From: Arabidopsis thaliana
Lineage: Eukaryota; Streptophyta; Magnoliopsida; Brassicales; Brassicaceae
Direction: 5' to 3'
Assembly: GCF_000001735.4 (NCBI RefSeq)
Contig: NC_003070.9
Span: forward strand, 6,758,001 to 6,822,000
DNA: 64,000 bases
A program made the translations under genes and the position numbers. Below, piece by piece: positions 1 through 12,707 of this stretch. Within the stretch, counting starts at the first letter, position 1; every line of letters begins with the position of its first letter. The notes below the pieces were generated by a model. That model did not search any database. It worked only from the letters and a program-made list of their open reading frames with translations, and was not told the origin of the DNA.

Positions 1-154
1 TCGATATGTCATCTCCTGTACTAAACTTCATAGAGATTTTTCATAACTTTTATTTGTTATTAACTTATTATCGATTAATATACAATAATAATAATAATTT
101 GAAGGAGATGGGATCGATACTCTTGGGCACTTTGTTTTAATTCTAATAACTTAT

Positions 155-240
155 CCCGTGTGATGGAGAAAAGTAAATTTGGACGACAACCATTTTGATA
201 AGAGCCACTTAAATTTAGCTGAAAAAAGAATAATACCATA
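155..240. repeat. Dispersed repeat shared with 9947-10033
   Basis: About 85 bases are nearly identical to 9947-10033, in the same orientation, with only a few substitutions and small indels. Shared words include tttggacgacaa, attttgataagagccactt and gaaaaaagaataataccata. The second copy sits directly beside the broken DHAR copy, so this is probably debris of a duplicated block. No coding role is seen. Confidence 0.75.
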
Positions 241-1168
241 AGAGATATTATCGTCTTCTTTTGGGATAAAATTCCAATATCCCTATCTCTGCATTGATTC
301 TCATTCATAGTTGTACATTTTTATCCAATCCTTTCTTGTTTTATGAAAATGAATTCATTTTAATAATTATAAGTTATAACAAATTATATGTTTTTTTTGT
401 CAAAAATATAGTAAAGTGTATGTTTCATTATTTCTTTTTCTTAACAGAAATTATATATGTATAATTGATTCTGATAATTATACAAGAATTTGGAGATTCA
501 GTGTGGTCTCATAGCATAATAATGTCTTTTTGCACCATTCCTCTATGGTGCAGCAAAAACACCACATAACGTTTATTGTGAAAAGTTTTAAGACACGTCG
601 TACTACAATCTCTTCCAATATAAGTTAGAAGATTACACGACTCATCTAAATTATGTGGTTTTTACTCCATATTGACTAGAGTGAGAGTGATGACCACACC
701 ATTCACCATATCCTACTCTCTATAGGTTTTTGTTAGCTATGAGAGAAATAGTTTCGGTCACTATGGCAAATTTAATCCCGACATGAATGAATTATGATGT
801 TTTGGTGAAGGACATTTTTGAGAACAACTAATTGAGTCTTCATAGATAATACATGATCCGAGTTTGGATATTGGATGCACGAGTTTTTGATGTAGTCACC
901 TTTGTTATCACTCATTCTTACTCAAGTACTAGGTAATTTGTTTTTAGTTTTTAGTATTAGTTACTAGTTAGACCATTTTATTTTGTGTGGATTGTATATT
1001 ACTATATTTGTATGTATCATTTTTGTGCTTACTATATCAAAGAATTGCCATGATTACCGCAACTATACGAAACCTTTATCTACTTCTGACTTAGAAACAC
1101 TAGTTACAATTTGGAAAGAACGCAAACTTATTTAGAAAAATGCACTCACGCCGCCTAACTTTGACATA

Positions 1169-1612
1169 CAGTAAAACCTCTATAAATTAATAATATTTGG
1201 ACCAATAAAATTTATTAATTTAGAGAGGTATTAATTTATCGATAAATAAATAAAATTGTACAAATTTTGTAAATTCTTACAAAAATTCGATATAAAATAT
1301 AGTTTTTTTCCCTATAATCAATAGTATTTCTAAAACCAATTACAAGTAGAAAGCAATTATTAAGTTTGAAAAACAATACAATTTTTTCGATATTGTAAAA
1401 TATTAGAATTGAACACTACAAAGAATTAACAAAAATTGAAGAAAAACATTACTAGACTCATATTTTACATATGATATTTATAATATATATTGATAAATTT
1501 ATATAATTATTAATTTATACTATTGATGGACCATATAATTATATAAGATTTTCAAAAATATTATTATCTTATTAATTTATCGATTTTTATCAATTTTTAC
1601 ATTGGTCCCAAC
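1169..1612. mobile_element. Emigrant-like MITE, right end lost
   Basis: After a TA dinucleotide the element begins cagtaaaacctctataaatt. As I remember it, this is the terminal inverted repeat of the Arabidopsis pogo-type MITE Emigrant, which inserts at TA. The interior is very AT-rich. Mirrored versions of the inner motif occur near both ends: ggaccaataaaatttatt at about 1199 and acattggtccca at about 1600. The expected right terminal repeat is absent after about 1612, where unrelated sequence begins, so the element looks truncated. Confidence 0.6.
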
Positions 1613-1630
1613 TTGCTCAGAATCTGTGCT

Positions 1631-1852
1631 CATTCTTATGCATTCTAAAGAACTTGCTCAGACTCTCTGCTCATTACAGCAAAACTTCTATAAATTAATA
1701 CTTGAAAAATTTATTAATTTTTCAAGTATTAATTTATAGAAGTTTTGCTGTATATGTTTGGCTTATGATGTGTAATTTGTTTGAAATTGGAGGGAAATGA
1801 TGGGACTCTGAGCACAGGGTCAAAAGAGAAACTTTAGAATGCATAAGAATGA
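1631..1852. repeat. Inverted repeat enclosing the hairpin
   Basis: cattcttatgcattctaaag at 1631-1650 is the reverse complement of sequence ending at 1851. A second inverted pair, ctgtgctca near 1624 and tgagcacag near 1809, also brackets the palindrome. A direct near-repeat (cttgctcaga...tctgctcatt) lies at about 1613-1636 and 1652-1675. The arrangement suggests nested insertion or foldback rearrangement. Confidence 0.7.
1675..1752. repeat. Perfect 37-bp inverted repeat (hairpin)
   Basis: Arms 1675-1711 and 1716-1752 are exact reverse complements around a 4-base loop (tatt). Both ends show TA followed or preceded by CAGC/GCTG, like a minimal TA-inserting MITE made of two terminal repeats. 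The arm contains a relative of the Emigrant terminal motif (aaaacttctataaattaata). Confidence 0.85.
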
Positions 1853-2031
1853 TTTAAGTATTATTTCTAAACTTGAGGGTTCTTTTTGAAAATTACAAAT
1901 AAACGGCAAGCCAACCCTAATTCGAGTCCCATTTCTGTGATCTTGACCTCTTCCTTTCTCACTCAATTTCTGAGCTAAAGTTAGGGTTTTGCCGAGATTT
2001 ATCGTCCTTCTGTTAAACTCTTCGGAGAAAG

Positions 2032-4581
2032 ATGAAATCTTTCCTCCTCTCTAGACAAGCGATCCACCGTATTTCACTATTATCTTCAAAAACCCCAACT
2101 TTCTGCAGAAACTTCTCCGCCATTACATCCACCATTTCTCACTCTGATCGTCATCTAAGAAGCTACGACGAACAAACCCCATTCCAAAATGTCGAAATCC
2201 CTAGACCCATTTCATCATTCAATCGATATTTCCACTTTACTCGCGAGTCCCGACTCAGTGAATCCAGTGCCGCCATTGACGACTCAAATGACCAAGAGGA
2301 AGATGACGAAGATGGAACAACAAACGAGTTCCTCTCACGATTCGTTTGGATAATGCGTGGGAAAGTCTCAGAAGCTTACCCAGATTGTGACAAGAAGATG
2401 ATTGATGGTATGCTTCTGCTTATTGTTGAGAAAGTCGTGGAAGAAATCGAAAGAGGTGGATTCAATAAAGTTGGATCAGCTCCACCTTCACCGTCATCGG
2501 AGTTTAGCGATGATCTATGGGCTACTATCTGGGAAGTTAGTAATACAGTGTTGAAAGATATGGAGAAAGAGAGGAAGAAGGAGAAGATGAAGCAATACGT
2601 TCAATCTCCTGAAGTGATGGAGATGTGTAGGTTTGCTGGAGAGATTGGTATTCGTGGTGATTTGCTTAGAGAACTTAGATTTAAATGGGCAAGAGAGAAA
2701 ATGGACGACGCTGAGTTTTATGAGAGTTTGGAACAGCAACGTGATTTGGATAATTCGATTAGGGAATCTGAAACTGTGGATGGAGAAGTAGAAGAAGAAG
2801 GGTTTGTTCCTTCTGATGAAGTTGAATCTAGGAGTATCTCCCTTCCTAAACGAAAGGGGAAGTTGAAGTACAAGATCTACGGGCTTGAGTTGTCGGATCC
2901 GAAATGGGTTGAAATGGCTGATAAAATTCATGAAGCTGAGGAAGAGGCTGATTGGAGAGAGCCTAAACCTGTAACTGGAAAGTGCAAATTGGTTATGGAG
3001 AAGCTTGAGTCTTTGCAGGAGGGAGATGATCCTTCAGGGTTGCTTGCTGAATGGGCTGAGTTATTGGAGCCTAACCGTGTGGATTGGATTGCTTTAATTA
3101 ATCAGTTGCGAGAAGGAAACACTCATGCATACTTAAAGGTTAGACTTTAGTTTCAATCATTAAAATGACTTCCGCTAGATTGTTCTTCTGAAATTCATAA
3201 TCAAATCAAACTTTGATGCATATTTGTTTGTTGTATTGGCCTACTTCTATAGTGTTGGTTCTTGACTGATTTCCCCAATTGTTCGATTTAAGCTTTTTTG
3301 CTAATTGGATTGCTATGGAGGTCATTTGATGGGGTGGAAGTTCTGTGGTTTGATTTCGTTACTTCTTTTAATGGGATTCTTGTTGTTGTTTTATTTGTTA
3401 CTCTAGGTAGTTTGTTCAATCAAGATGGTGGTACTTGTATGCATATGTCTAACATGGGTTTGGAAGAGATGATTTTTAATCAATTGGTACTGGTTTTGAT
3501 GTTTCAACAGGTGGCAGAGGGTGTCCTGGATGAAAAATCGTTCAACGCTAGCATCTCGGACTACTCAAAACTCATCCATATCCATGCTAAAGAGAATCAC
3601 ATTGAAGATGTTGAGAGGATTCTAAAGAAAATGTCTCAAAATGGGATCTTTCCAGACATTTTAACCGCCACTGCGTTGGTTCATATGTACAGTAAATCAG
3701 GCAACTTTGAGCGAGCAACAGAGGCATTTGAAAACTTGAAGAGCTATGGGTTACGGCCAGACGAGAAGATCTACGAAGCCATGATCCTGGGCTATGTAAA
3801 CGCTGGCAAGCCTAAACTAGGTGAGAGGTTGATGAAAGAGATGCAAGCAAAGGAGTTGAAAGCCTCAGAAGAAGTTTACATGGCTCTGCTTCGAGCTTAT
3901 GCACAAATGGGAGATGCCAATGGAGCTGCGGGGATTTCTTCTTCAATGCAGTATGCATCAGACGGTCCACTGAGCTTTGAAGCATATAGTTTATTTGTGG
4001 AAGCATATGGGAAAGCAGGTCAGGTGGATAAAGCGAAAAGTAACTTTGATGAAATGAGAAAGCTTGGCCACAAACCCGATGACAAGTGCATTGCAAATTT
4101 GGTCCGAGCTTATAAGGGAGAGAACTCATTAGATAAGGCACTGAGACTTTTGTTGCAGCTGGAGAAAGATGGGATTGAAATTGGTGTGATCACTTACACC
4201 GTTCTTGTTGATTGGATGGCTAATCTTGGGCTTATCGAGGAAGCTGAGCAGCTTCTGGTTAAGATCTCTCAGTTAGGAGAAGCTCCACCATTTGAACTCC
4301 AGGTGAGCTTGTGCTGTATGTATTCGGGTGTGAGGAATGAGAAGAAGACTCTTCAAGCTCTTGGGGTTTTGGAAGCTAAGAGAGATCAAATGGGACCTAA
4401 CGAGTTTGACAAAGTTATAAGTGCGTTGAAAAGGGGTGGGTTTGAAAAAGATGCGAGAAGAATGTACAAGTATATGGAAGCTCGAAAGTTTTTACCTTCA
4501 CAGAGATTGCAGATGGATATGGTTGCACCACCTCGAGCTTTTGGGTCTGGATCTGGTAGAGTGAGACGATTTAACTCGTAA
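2032..4581 (+). CDS. NFD5: NFD5, P-class pentatricopeptide repeat protein
   Basis: Two coding exons, 2032-3138 and 3511-4581 (intron 3139-3510, GT/AG, phase 0), give 725 aa. The N-terminus is rich in Ser and Arg and poor in acids (residues 1-50), as in mitochondrial presequences. An acidic stretch follows near residues 80-95. The first half has no PPR signature; the second half, from about residue 385, contains roughly eight 35-residue P-type PPR helices with no E or DYW tail. This matches Arabidopsis NFD5 (At1g19520, nuclear fusion defective 5), reported to affect polar nuclear fusion, probably through organelle RNA function. The PPR-only 3' part has also been modelled as a separate locus (At1g19525), and exon 2 has its own open frame upstream of the splice acceptor. 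The RNA target is unknown to me. Confidence 0.93.
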
Positions 4582-5975
4582 GTGGAAAAATCTTTTGAAA
4601 CTTATTCACCATCGTGTGTTCAATGTTCTGAGCCAACTCACATTACGAGTTTCCATTGATTAAACTGTAGTTGTGTTCTGTAATAATCTTGTTCCTTGGA
4701 ATTTTGGAATCTATTTACTGCTTCTTTTTAGCTATGAGATTTTTCTTATAATCCATTTCCAAGAAGAACTCTTTTCTGAAATCAACTTTCTATTTGGTTT
4801 CTCAACATTTTCCTTCGTTTCTTCCATCTGAATGTATTTTTCATGGAAACGATCAGTTTCATTTCGTGTCCGAAAAGTTATTATGTTTCCTCTTTCATAG
4901 AGAAACATATAAATACCATAGGTTCTCTCTTTTGAACATTCTCCTCTCGGATCATTACAATTTTGCCAATTATTGACAAAATCGCCTAAACCGATCACAG
5001 TGTAGGCCGGGACAAGATTGATTTTTATTAGGAAAATTAAACGGATACTTGAATTTAATTTCTTTTGTTAACTAACTTTGTTTCTTTGTGATCTCAATTT
5101 CCTTTTGACGTATACCTCAACTTTGTAAAAAGCGAACATACAATTTCTTTTATCAAGTAGATATAACTTCAAGAAATTCGAAGAGATAATGTACATGTGT
5201 GAATTGTGATGTGTCTGCCACGCATCGTACACGTGTCGCTGTCAGCAATGAAAAAGTCAGAACAATCCATTAACGAGCTAAGACAAAAACAAAAAGTGTT
5301 GAATCCAGTTGTTTATGCAAGTTAAGCCGACTAATTTAGTATTGTTATGCAGCTAAATCTGTTTTGGATCGAAGTGTCCATCTTAAACAATTTTCCAAGG
5401 TTATCTCCTCGTTACGTTTGATATCGATCGTTCCACCTCAAAGACGAAACTTCGGCATCATCTTTTGTCATGTTTTAGTTTGTATCCTTGTATAACTGTA
5501 TTGCTTTCAAGAAATTTCATATTTCGTTGTCTATCTAAAACTTTGGAATCAGGACCAAACGAAATAAAATGGGATCCAAAACTACAGATGAATTTACTGT
5601 ACTAAAAATAATAATCGTAGTCGTCGTAGGAGACAAGATAAGGTTGGAAAGTTAATATCTTCTCTGTCTATAGATTTTAATAATTTAATCAATTCCACTA
5701 CTTAAATCAGTGGGCTATTACCGGAGTTTTCCAAAGCCAAATCATGGGATTTAGTTTTCTCAAGTTATACGAACTTGGACCGAATAGCCAAGTAAATATA
5801 TAATATTAATAAACTAAACACAAATTTAATATCTTTGGGGGATAAGAATTATCTAGATGACTTGCATACTTTGCATGGAGCACTATATATAGAAGAATGT
5901 TAACACATGATCCTACCGACATTAATGTTTACTAATCAGAAAATCAAAAGGACAATTGGAAAAGATTAATAGCAA
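4582..5975. other. Intergenic: NFD5 3' end and promoter of the next gene
   Basis: No gene recognised; ORFs at 4732-4998 and 4794-4976 are short, overlapping and without family features. A G-box core CACGTG is at 5230-5235. A TATA-like tatatatag at 5884-5892, about 85 bases before the next ATG, probably serves the 117-aa gene at 5976. Confidence 0.6.
5884..5892 (+). promoter_or_regulatory. Probable TATA box of the 117-aa gene
   Basis: tatatatag lies 84 bases before the ATG at 5976, a usual spacing for an Arabidopsis core promoter with a short leader. Confidence 0.5.
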
Positions 5976-6686
5976 ATGGGTTCTTTAATGTCAGGATGGG
6001 ACTCTCGAGTAAGGGATCCCAAATCAGGTAACTAATATCATCATGTATATTATATTTTGGATTAATATTCATGCATGTATGAGATTATATTGTATGTTTG
6101 ATTATACAATAGAAACTAAAAGATGATTTTTAACATAAATTCAGTGAGAAGGTGCAAGTCGCTCACAAGAGAAGAAATCGACACTTTTTGGAAAACGAAG
6201 AAGAAGAATGAAGAAGAAGAACATGTTCAAGCCTTTTCCAAGTTGGTAACTCAGGTTAAAACCAAACTTTAAATTTATTTATTTCTTATTTCCCAAGGAA
6301 AGAGACAATATTTCTACTATCAGTGATCTTAGTGAAAATCAGAGTTCGACTTTAAAATTTACCAAAAATTATTAAAATGATCTAAAAAAGGCTTTGAAAT
6401 TGTTTGCAGGAAGGTGCACAAAGCCAAGCGAAAGAGAAGAAGAGTGTAGATGATCTTTTTGAGAACCAAAGCAAGAGTAGTGGATGGTAATTTTTTTTTT
6501 GTGCAAAAACCAATCTCGTAACTAAGTTCTTTAAGAGATATTTGAAATGATAAACTGATGTGGTTGGTCAGGTGGAGAAAAACCTACTGGGCGTTCTTGA
6601 ATGAGCCGAGGGAGGAAGAGGGTCGACCGAACAACTACGTGTCGCAATTCAAAGTTGCTCACATCGCCAAAATTGCGGGCTCGTAA
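5976..6686 (+). CDS. Small hypoxia-type protein of unknown function (117 aa)
   Basis: Four short exons splice cleanly: 5976-6027, 6145-6254, 6410-6486 and 6572-6686, giving 117 aa. All introns are GT/AG and the phases agree. Exons are too small for simple ORF calling. The product is hydrophilic and Lys/Glu-rich in the middle (KTKKKNEEEE). It ends in a Trp-rich patch, with a double Trp formed across the last splice site, and a conserved-looking tail FKVAHIAKIAGS. There is no signal peptide or membrane segment. It corresponds to At1g19530, which I remember as a core low-oxygen-induced gene and a reported target of DELLA signalling; that is recalled knowledge, not visible here. Biochemical function is unknown. 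Confidence 0.9.
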
Positions 6687-7712
6687 TGACGCTATAATCA
6701 CCGGCTAATCACATATATATCTCGTGTGAAATGCGATTAGTCGTCTGCCGTTGTGGTTTAATCACCGGCTAATCACATATATAGTATGTTGGCCGTGTTA
6801 GTATGTGAATGTGTGAGTAGAGCATGTAACAAAGGGTGTACGATTTTAATGTAAGAATGTGTTTTACTTTATATGTGTCATGTATGTATTTTTTTGGTTG
6901 TGTGAGGGTGTAATTTACTTTTCAATGGATCTTCTTAAGTCTTTTCCTTGATGAAATAGCGTGTGCTTATGAATTACGGGAGTCTTGTGCATGATAAAAA
7001 AACAAAGATCAATAATAGGTGATCATGAAGACTTTTCTGTTTGTTGTTTCCAAATAACATTTTTACGCCATTCATAACATTTGTCTAATCTTTATTTATT
7101 TTTCATTTTAGGAAAGATTGTCTAAAATTTTGTTCATATGTAATCTTACGTATACATTGATAATACATTTCATCCAATTTTTACAATATATGTACTCACT
7201 TACAAATTTCATATAGTTTACAAATTTTTATAAGACACGAAGAACAAATATATGTAAACTAAATCACAATAGTAGTGGAGCATATATAGTAGAGCAAATT
7301 TGTTGGATATGTTAAAAGGCTATTATATGTATTTAGGTAGATTGTTAGTAACTTATTTTGAATTCTTTTTTAGAAATTGTGGTAGTTTTCTTAATTTTCC
7401 CTACTAATTATGTGATTTTTAATATATAAAAATAAAAAAGTTTTGTTTTGCAGTTTCTGGATTTATTTGTGATATCCTATAATGATATAATTATGCAATG
7501 TCACCAAAACCAAAACCAAACTCTAAAAGTGAATCATCAATGTGAATGCAATAGCTGTCACACTCTGTGTCTGTGGGTCACAAAAGGGTACTTTGGTAAT
7601 TATATAACTCGGGGCCGTTCGGTTCCCACCGAACGAAAATATAAAACCGATCAATCTGAGACGGTTGATTACTCTCACTTCAGACTTCTCTTCAACGAAA
7701 CTAGCCAGAGAG
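6687..7712. other. Intergenic region before the NmrA-like gene
   Basis: AT-rich 3' and promoter DNA. A short direct repeat (ggctaatcacatatata) occurs at about 6703 and 6766 in the 3' UTR of the preceding gene. A perfect 8-bp inverted repeat lies at 7616-7635, next to a TATA box at 7640-7646. The ORF at 7448-7813 is not supported. Confidence 0.6.
7640..7646 (+). promoter_or_regulatory. TATA box with upstream inverted repeat
   Basis: tataaaa at 7640-7646 is 67 bases before the ATG at 7713. Five bases upstream, 7616-7635 is cgttcggt-tccc-accgaacg, a perfect 8-bp inverted repeat that could bind a dimeric factor. Position is seen; function is inferred. Confidence 0.5.
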
Positions 7713-9247
7713 ATGACGAGCAAGATTCTAGTTATCGGAGCTACAGGTCTCATCGGAAAAGTCCTCGTAGAGGAAAGCGCCAAGTCTGGCCACGCCACTT
7801 TCGCTCTGGTTAGAGAAGCCTCTCTCTCCGATCCCGTTAAGGCCCAACTCGTTGAGAGATTCAAAGATCTCGGCGTTACCATACTCTACGTACGTAGTAA
7901 TCCTCTTCTCATGCTTGTGCATGTCTTATTCTAACCTTACCTTCTCAAACACTGTATCCAATCTTTAAGATCTTAATTAAGTTCCGTTTCATCTTTTAAG
8001 CATTTATGGAAACTTATTCAATTACTAGTAGTAGTTAAGTTGGCTTGATTTTTGATTATATGTGATTTTAGATGAATTTTCAAAAAAATGTTAGGAAAAG
8101 ATATTTTAAATTGTTGGAATTATTTACAAAAAGTAGTTACTAACTTTTAAAGTTTTTTTTTACCAAATCATCACGTGAATAATGGTAGATTTTACTAATT
8201 AATGACGACAGGGAAGTTTAAGTGATAAAGAGAGCTTAGTGAAGGCGATTAAACAAGTCGATGTCGTGATATCAGCTGTTGGTCGGTTTCAAACTGAAAT
8301 TCTTAATCAAACCAATATCATCGATGCCATCAAAGAATCTGGAAATGTTAAGGTCCGTTTTCAGGCACATCCTTTCTAACAGGCTCTACAAGAAGATCTC
8401 ACTAATATTTTCTGATCTGTCTGTAACTAATCTTTTTCACATAGAGATTCTTACCGTCGGAATTTGGTAATGACGTGGATCGTACGGTAGCCATTGAGCC
8501 AACGCTATCAGAGTTCATCACTAAAGCTCAGATAAGGCGTGCCATTGAAGCTGCAAAGATACCTTATACGTATGTCGTCTCAGGTTGCTTTGCAGGTCTT
8601 TTTGTTCCTTGTTTGGGTCAATGCCACTTGCGACTCAGATCTCCTCCTAGAGACAAAGTTTCAATCTATGATACTGGCAATGGCAAAGGTTGTGATGTCC
8701 CTTACCATCATCAGATACTTGTGCAAAATTTGCAGTTGTGGTTAAAGTCTGTGATTCTTTCCTTTTTGTTGTAGCCATTGTCAACACTGAAGAAGACATC
8801 GTTGCATATACATTGAAAGCTGTTGATGATCCGAGAACACTTAACAAGATTCTCTACATTCACCCGCCCAATTACATTGTATCGCAGAACGATATGGTTG
8901 GTTTGTGGGAGGAAAAGATCGGTAAGACTCTCGAAAAGACTTATGTTTCAGAGGAAGAACTCCTCAAAACCATCCAAGGTGATCATTTAAAACCATAAAA
9001 ACAGTTTTTGATATCCAATATTCATCAGTCCAAAGTACTAAAGTCTTGTTTTTATGTTTGGTCTTTACATGCATTTGCAGAGAGTAAGCCTCCAATGGAT
9101 TTTTTGGTGGGTCTGATCCATACAATCCTTGTGAAGAGTGACTTTACCTCCTTCACTATAGATCCTTCTTTTGGAGTTGAGGCTTCCGAGCTTTACCCTG
9201 AAGTCAAGTACACTAGTGTTGATGAGTTTCTTAACCGGTTTATCTGA
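7713..9247 (+). CDS. NmrA-like / isoflavone-reductase-family NADPH oxidoreductase
   Basis: Five exons (7713-7889, 8212-8352, 8445-8688, 8775-8978, 9081-9247) encode 310 aa, the usual length of the PCBER/isoflavone reductase family. The N-terminal Rossmann motif GATGLIG (residues 9-15) binds NADPH. The family motif RFLPSEFGND begins at residue 107, and Lys133 in ITKAQIRRAIE is at the position of the catalytic lysine. No targeting peptide is seen, so it is probably cytosolic. It matches At1g19540. Relatives reduce phenylpropanoid dimers or isoflavones; Arabidopsis makes no isoflavonoids, so the substrate is not settled. The ATG at 7713 starts directly at the Rossmann strand; the longer open frame upstream is leader. 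Exons 4-5 have a decayed copy at 14869-15260. Confidence 0.93.
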
Positions 9248-9450
9248 AAAAAACTTCGTCCATTATTTTGTGTGTGTAGCTACTGTTAATTCGAGTTTCG
9301 ATATGGACGCAAATCTTATTTCAAGCTAGTCTCCTTATTTGATAGATACAAATACATAACATAAAAGGTCCAAGTACATTATTTGACTGATATAAGAAAG
9401 AGACCTTGAACAGCATTACAACACCAACAATCTCATAACGGTGCATAGTT

Positions 9451-10798
<1,348 letters not shown>

Positions 10799-12707
10799 TC
10801 AGATAAATGCGGGTACCATGCGGACCTCTTTTTTGAAACATTTTAGAGAACAAAATCTCTCAAAATACTTCAAAATGGATGGGAATTGACAACGTGAATG
10901 ACAACCACTACATATTGGTCGAGTCATACGATTATTAAGAAACACAACTGGGGATGACTCATCTTCACCTCTCGTTTTCATCCATGTGAAGTCTCCGAGG
11001 GTACATTTGATATGAAAAGTAATAGCACAATGATCACATGTATAAAACCATTTCTTTGGATTTAATTCTTCTTCGCATACCTCGCACCAGTACGGCTCAC
11101 TCGTTTTTTCTCCGTAGCATAGAGACAAAAAATGATCTTTATCATTTTCATGTTTAACCATCTTTGGCAAAATAGAACATTTAAGGTCCAAAACAAATTC
11201 ACACTGCTCACAACTCATAACCATATTTGACTTATCTCCACATGTATTACAAAACTTGTCTCCCGTTGAATAGTTGATGTATAATGAATGAAGAGGATGA
11301 CTTTCATGGATAAAAGGCTCAGAAATAGAACCACATCGCACATCCAAGTATACATTACTATAATCACTTTTGTACGTAAAACCATTATGAACGTTTTGAC
11401 AAGCATTGCAAATGTTCAAAAAGCCTCCTGCGAGTCTTGTGGTTAAAGTAATTGGCATCTTGTAGAAGGAATCTACTTTTTTTTTTGGCAGATAAGCACA
11501 ATTTTTATGAAGGATGAAATCATCACATTCCATGCAACTATAGAATGGGCTAAACAATATAGGATATGTGCATACTTTACACCAGATGCAATCATCATTA
11601 TCACTTTCTTCTTTGAGCTTTAAAGTATGACCCTTGTGACTGAAATGTTTTATCACTCCTTCTTTGATCACTTCATATGATCTAACCTCTACAATTTTTT
11701 CTGGTATGCCTTCGAGTTCAATCCTATCCCAAATCCCGGACCTTGTGGCACATCTTACATGATAAGCAAAATTAGGACATTTCAAACAAGAATAAGCCCC
11801 ATGTGTCCATTTTATCTCTTTATGACACACTCCACAGTTCCAATTTCCGACTTCAAGACAATGATTATAATGAATACGATGATCATGACGACTGATCTTT
11901 ATGACGCGTGGTATGTCAACACACTTCCGATGGATCATGAAATTGCATGGAATACATATATAAGGATTTGGATCGTCATCCAGTCCACAAACATTACAAA
12001 AAAAAGTTCTTTGCGGCATAAGAGTGAGTGAATGTTTATGAGCCTTAGGTTGAACAAGAGTGAAAGGGGGTGGATTCTTTGCACAATCCACATCCACACT
12101 AAAATTACAAATAGAACAGCTATAGAACACGTTATGAAGTTTGTTTCCACATAAACATTTTTCCATCTGAGTAATTTGGAACACGCGTGAAACGCTTGAG
12201 AATGTGACTAGGATGACAAGAGTAGTTGATCTCTGGTGTGGATTCGGCGCAATCTTTGTGAAAACTCAAATCACATAAGGTACATACATAAGGGAACCGA
12301 TCATCAAGCCGTCCACATAGATAACAATTAAACATAACCATCTTCGGAATAAGGGATAAACAATGCTCGTGGGTTTCTGGACTTTGAATTATTATTTTAA
12401 CTTCTTTTTTTGCACATATCAAATCGATAGCAAAATCACATGTAGAACAATAATAATATATTTTTGGCAAGTTACCTCTACAAAGCTTGCATTCTTCATC
12501 AACATTTTCATTTTCTGCAACTACTTTGATAAACAAAGAATGTTGTGGATGATAGAGGTTATGAATCTCTATATTGGAGTGGGCGCATTGGCTATGAAAG
12601 AAGAATCCAGAACGAAAGCAACGATACCCATCGCTATAATAGTCTTTACCTAGATTGCAGCCGTCACATTTTAGCCCACGCGTTTTTACTAGTGAGTAAA
12701 TTTCCTT
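10799..12707 (-). pseudogene. DC1 (Cys/His-rich C1) domain protein, frameshifted and without start
   Basis: Reading down the minus strand, an open frame from about 12707 and a second frame from 12184 to 10799 together cover roughly 630 codons of a typical plant DC1 protein. It has many repeats of the form C-x2-C ... H-x-x-C with Cys pairs such as CLCGNKLH, CNVCGLDD, CGVCHKEI and CNTCGDK. The two parts are joined by a frameshift near 12166: one extra A in an A-run turns GKCLCGN into GKMFMWK. The upstream frame reaches a stop at 12708-12710 before any in-frame ATG, so the N-terminus is also lost. DC1 repeats bind zinc and possibly lipid; many family genes are expressed in flowers or on stress. 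It is most likely dead, although a sequencing error in the A-run would rescue part of it. Confidence 0.8.

Larger units (their letters stand above)
1..2031. other. Intergenic region upstream of NFD5
   Basis: No convincing gene. Bases about 155-240 match the DNA flanking the broken DHAR copy (9947-10033). 1169-1752 holds an Emigrant-like MITE remnant and a perfect hairpin. The last 100 bases look like the NFD5 leader: a telo-box-type ttagggtttt lies at 1981-1990. Confidence 0.7.
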
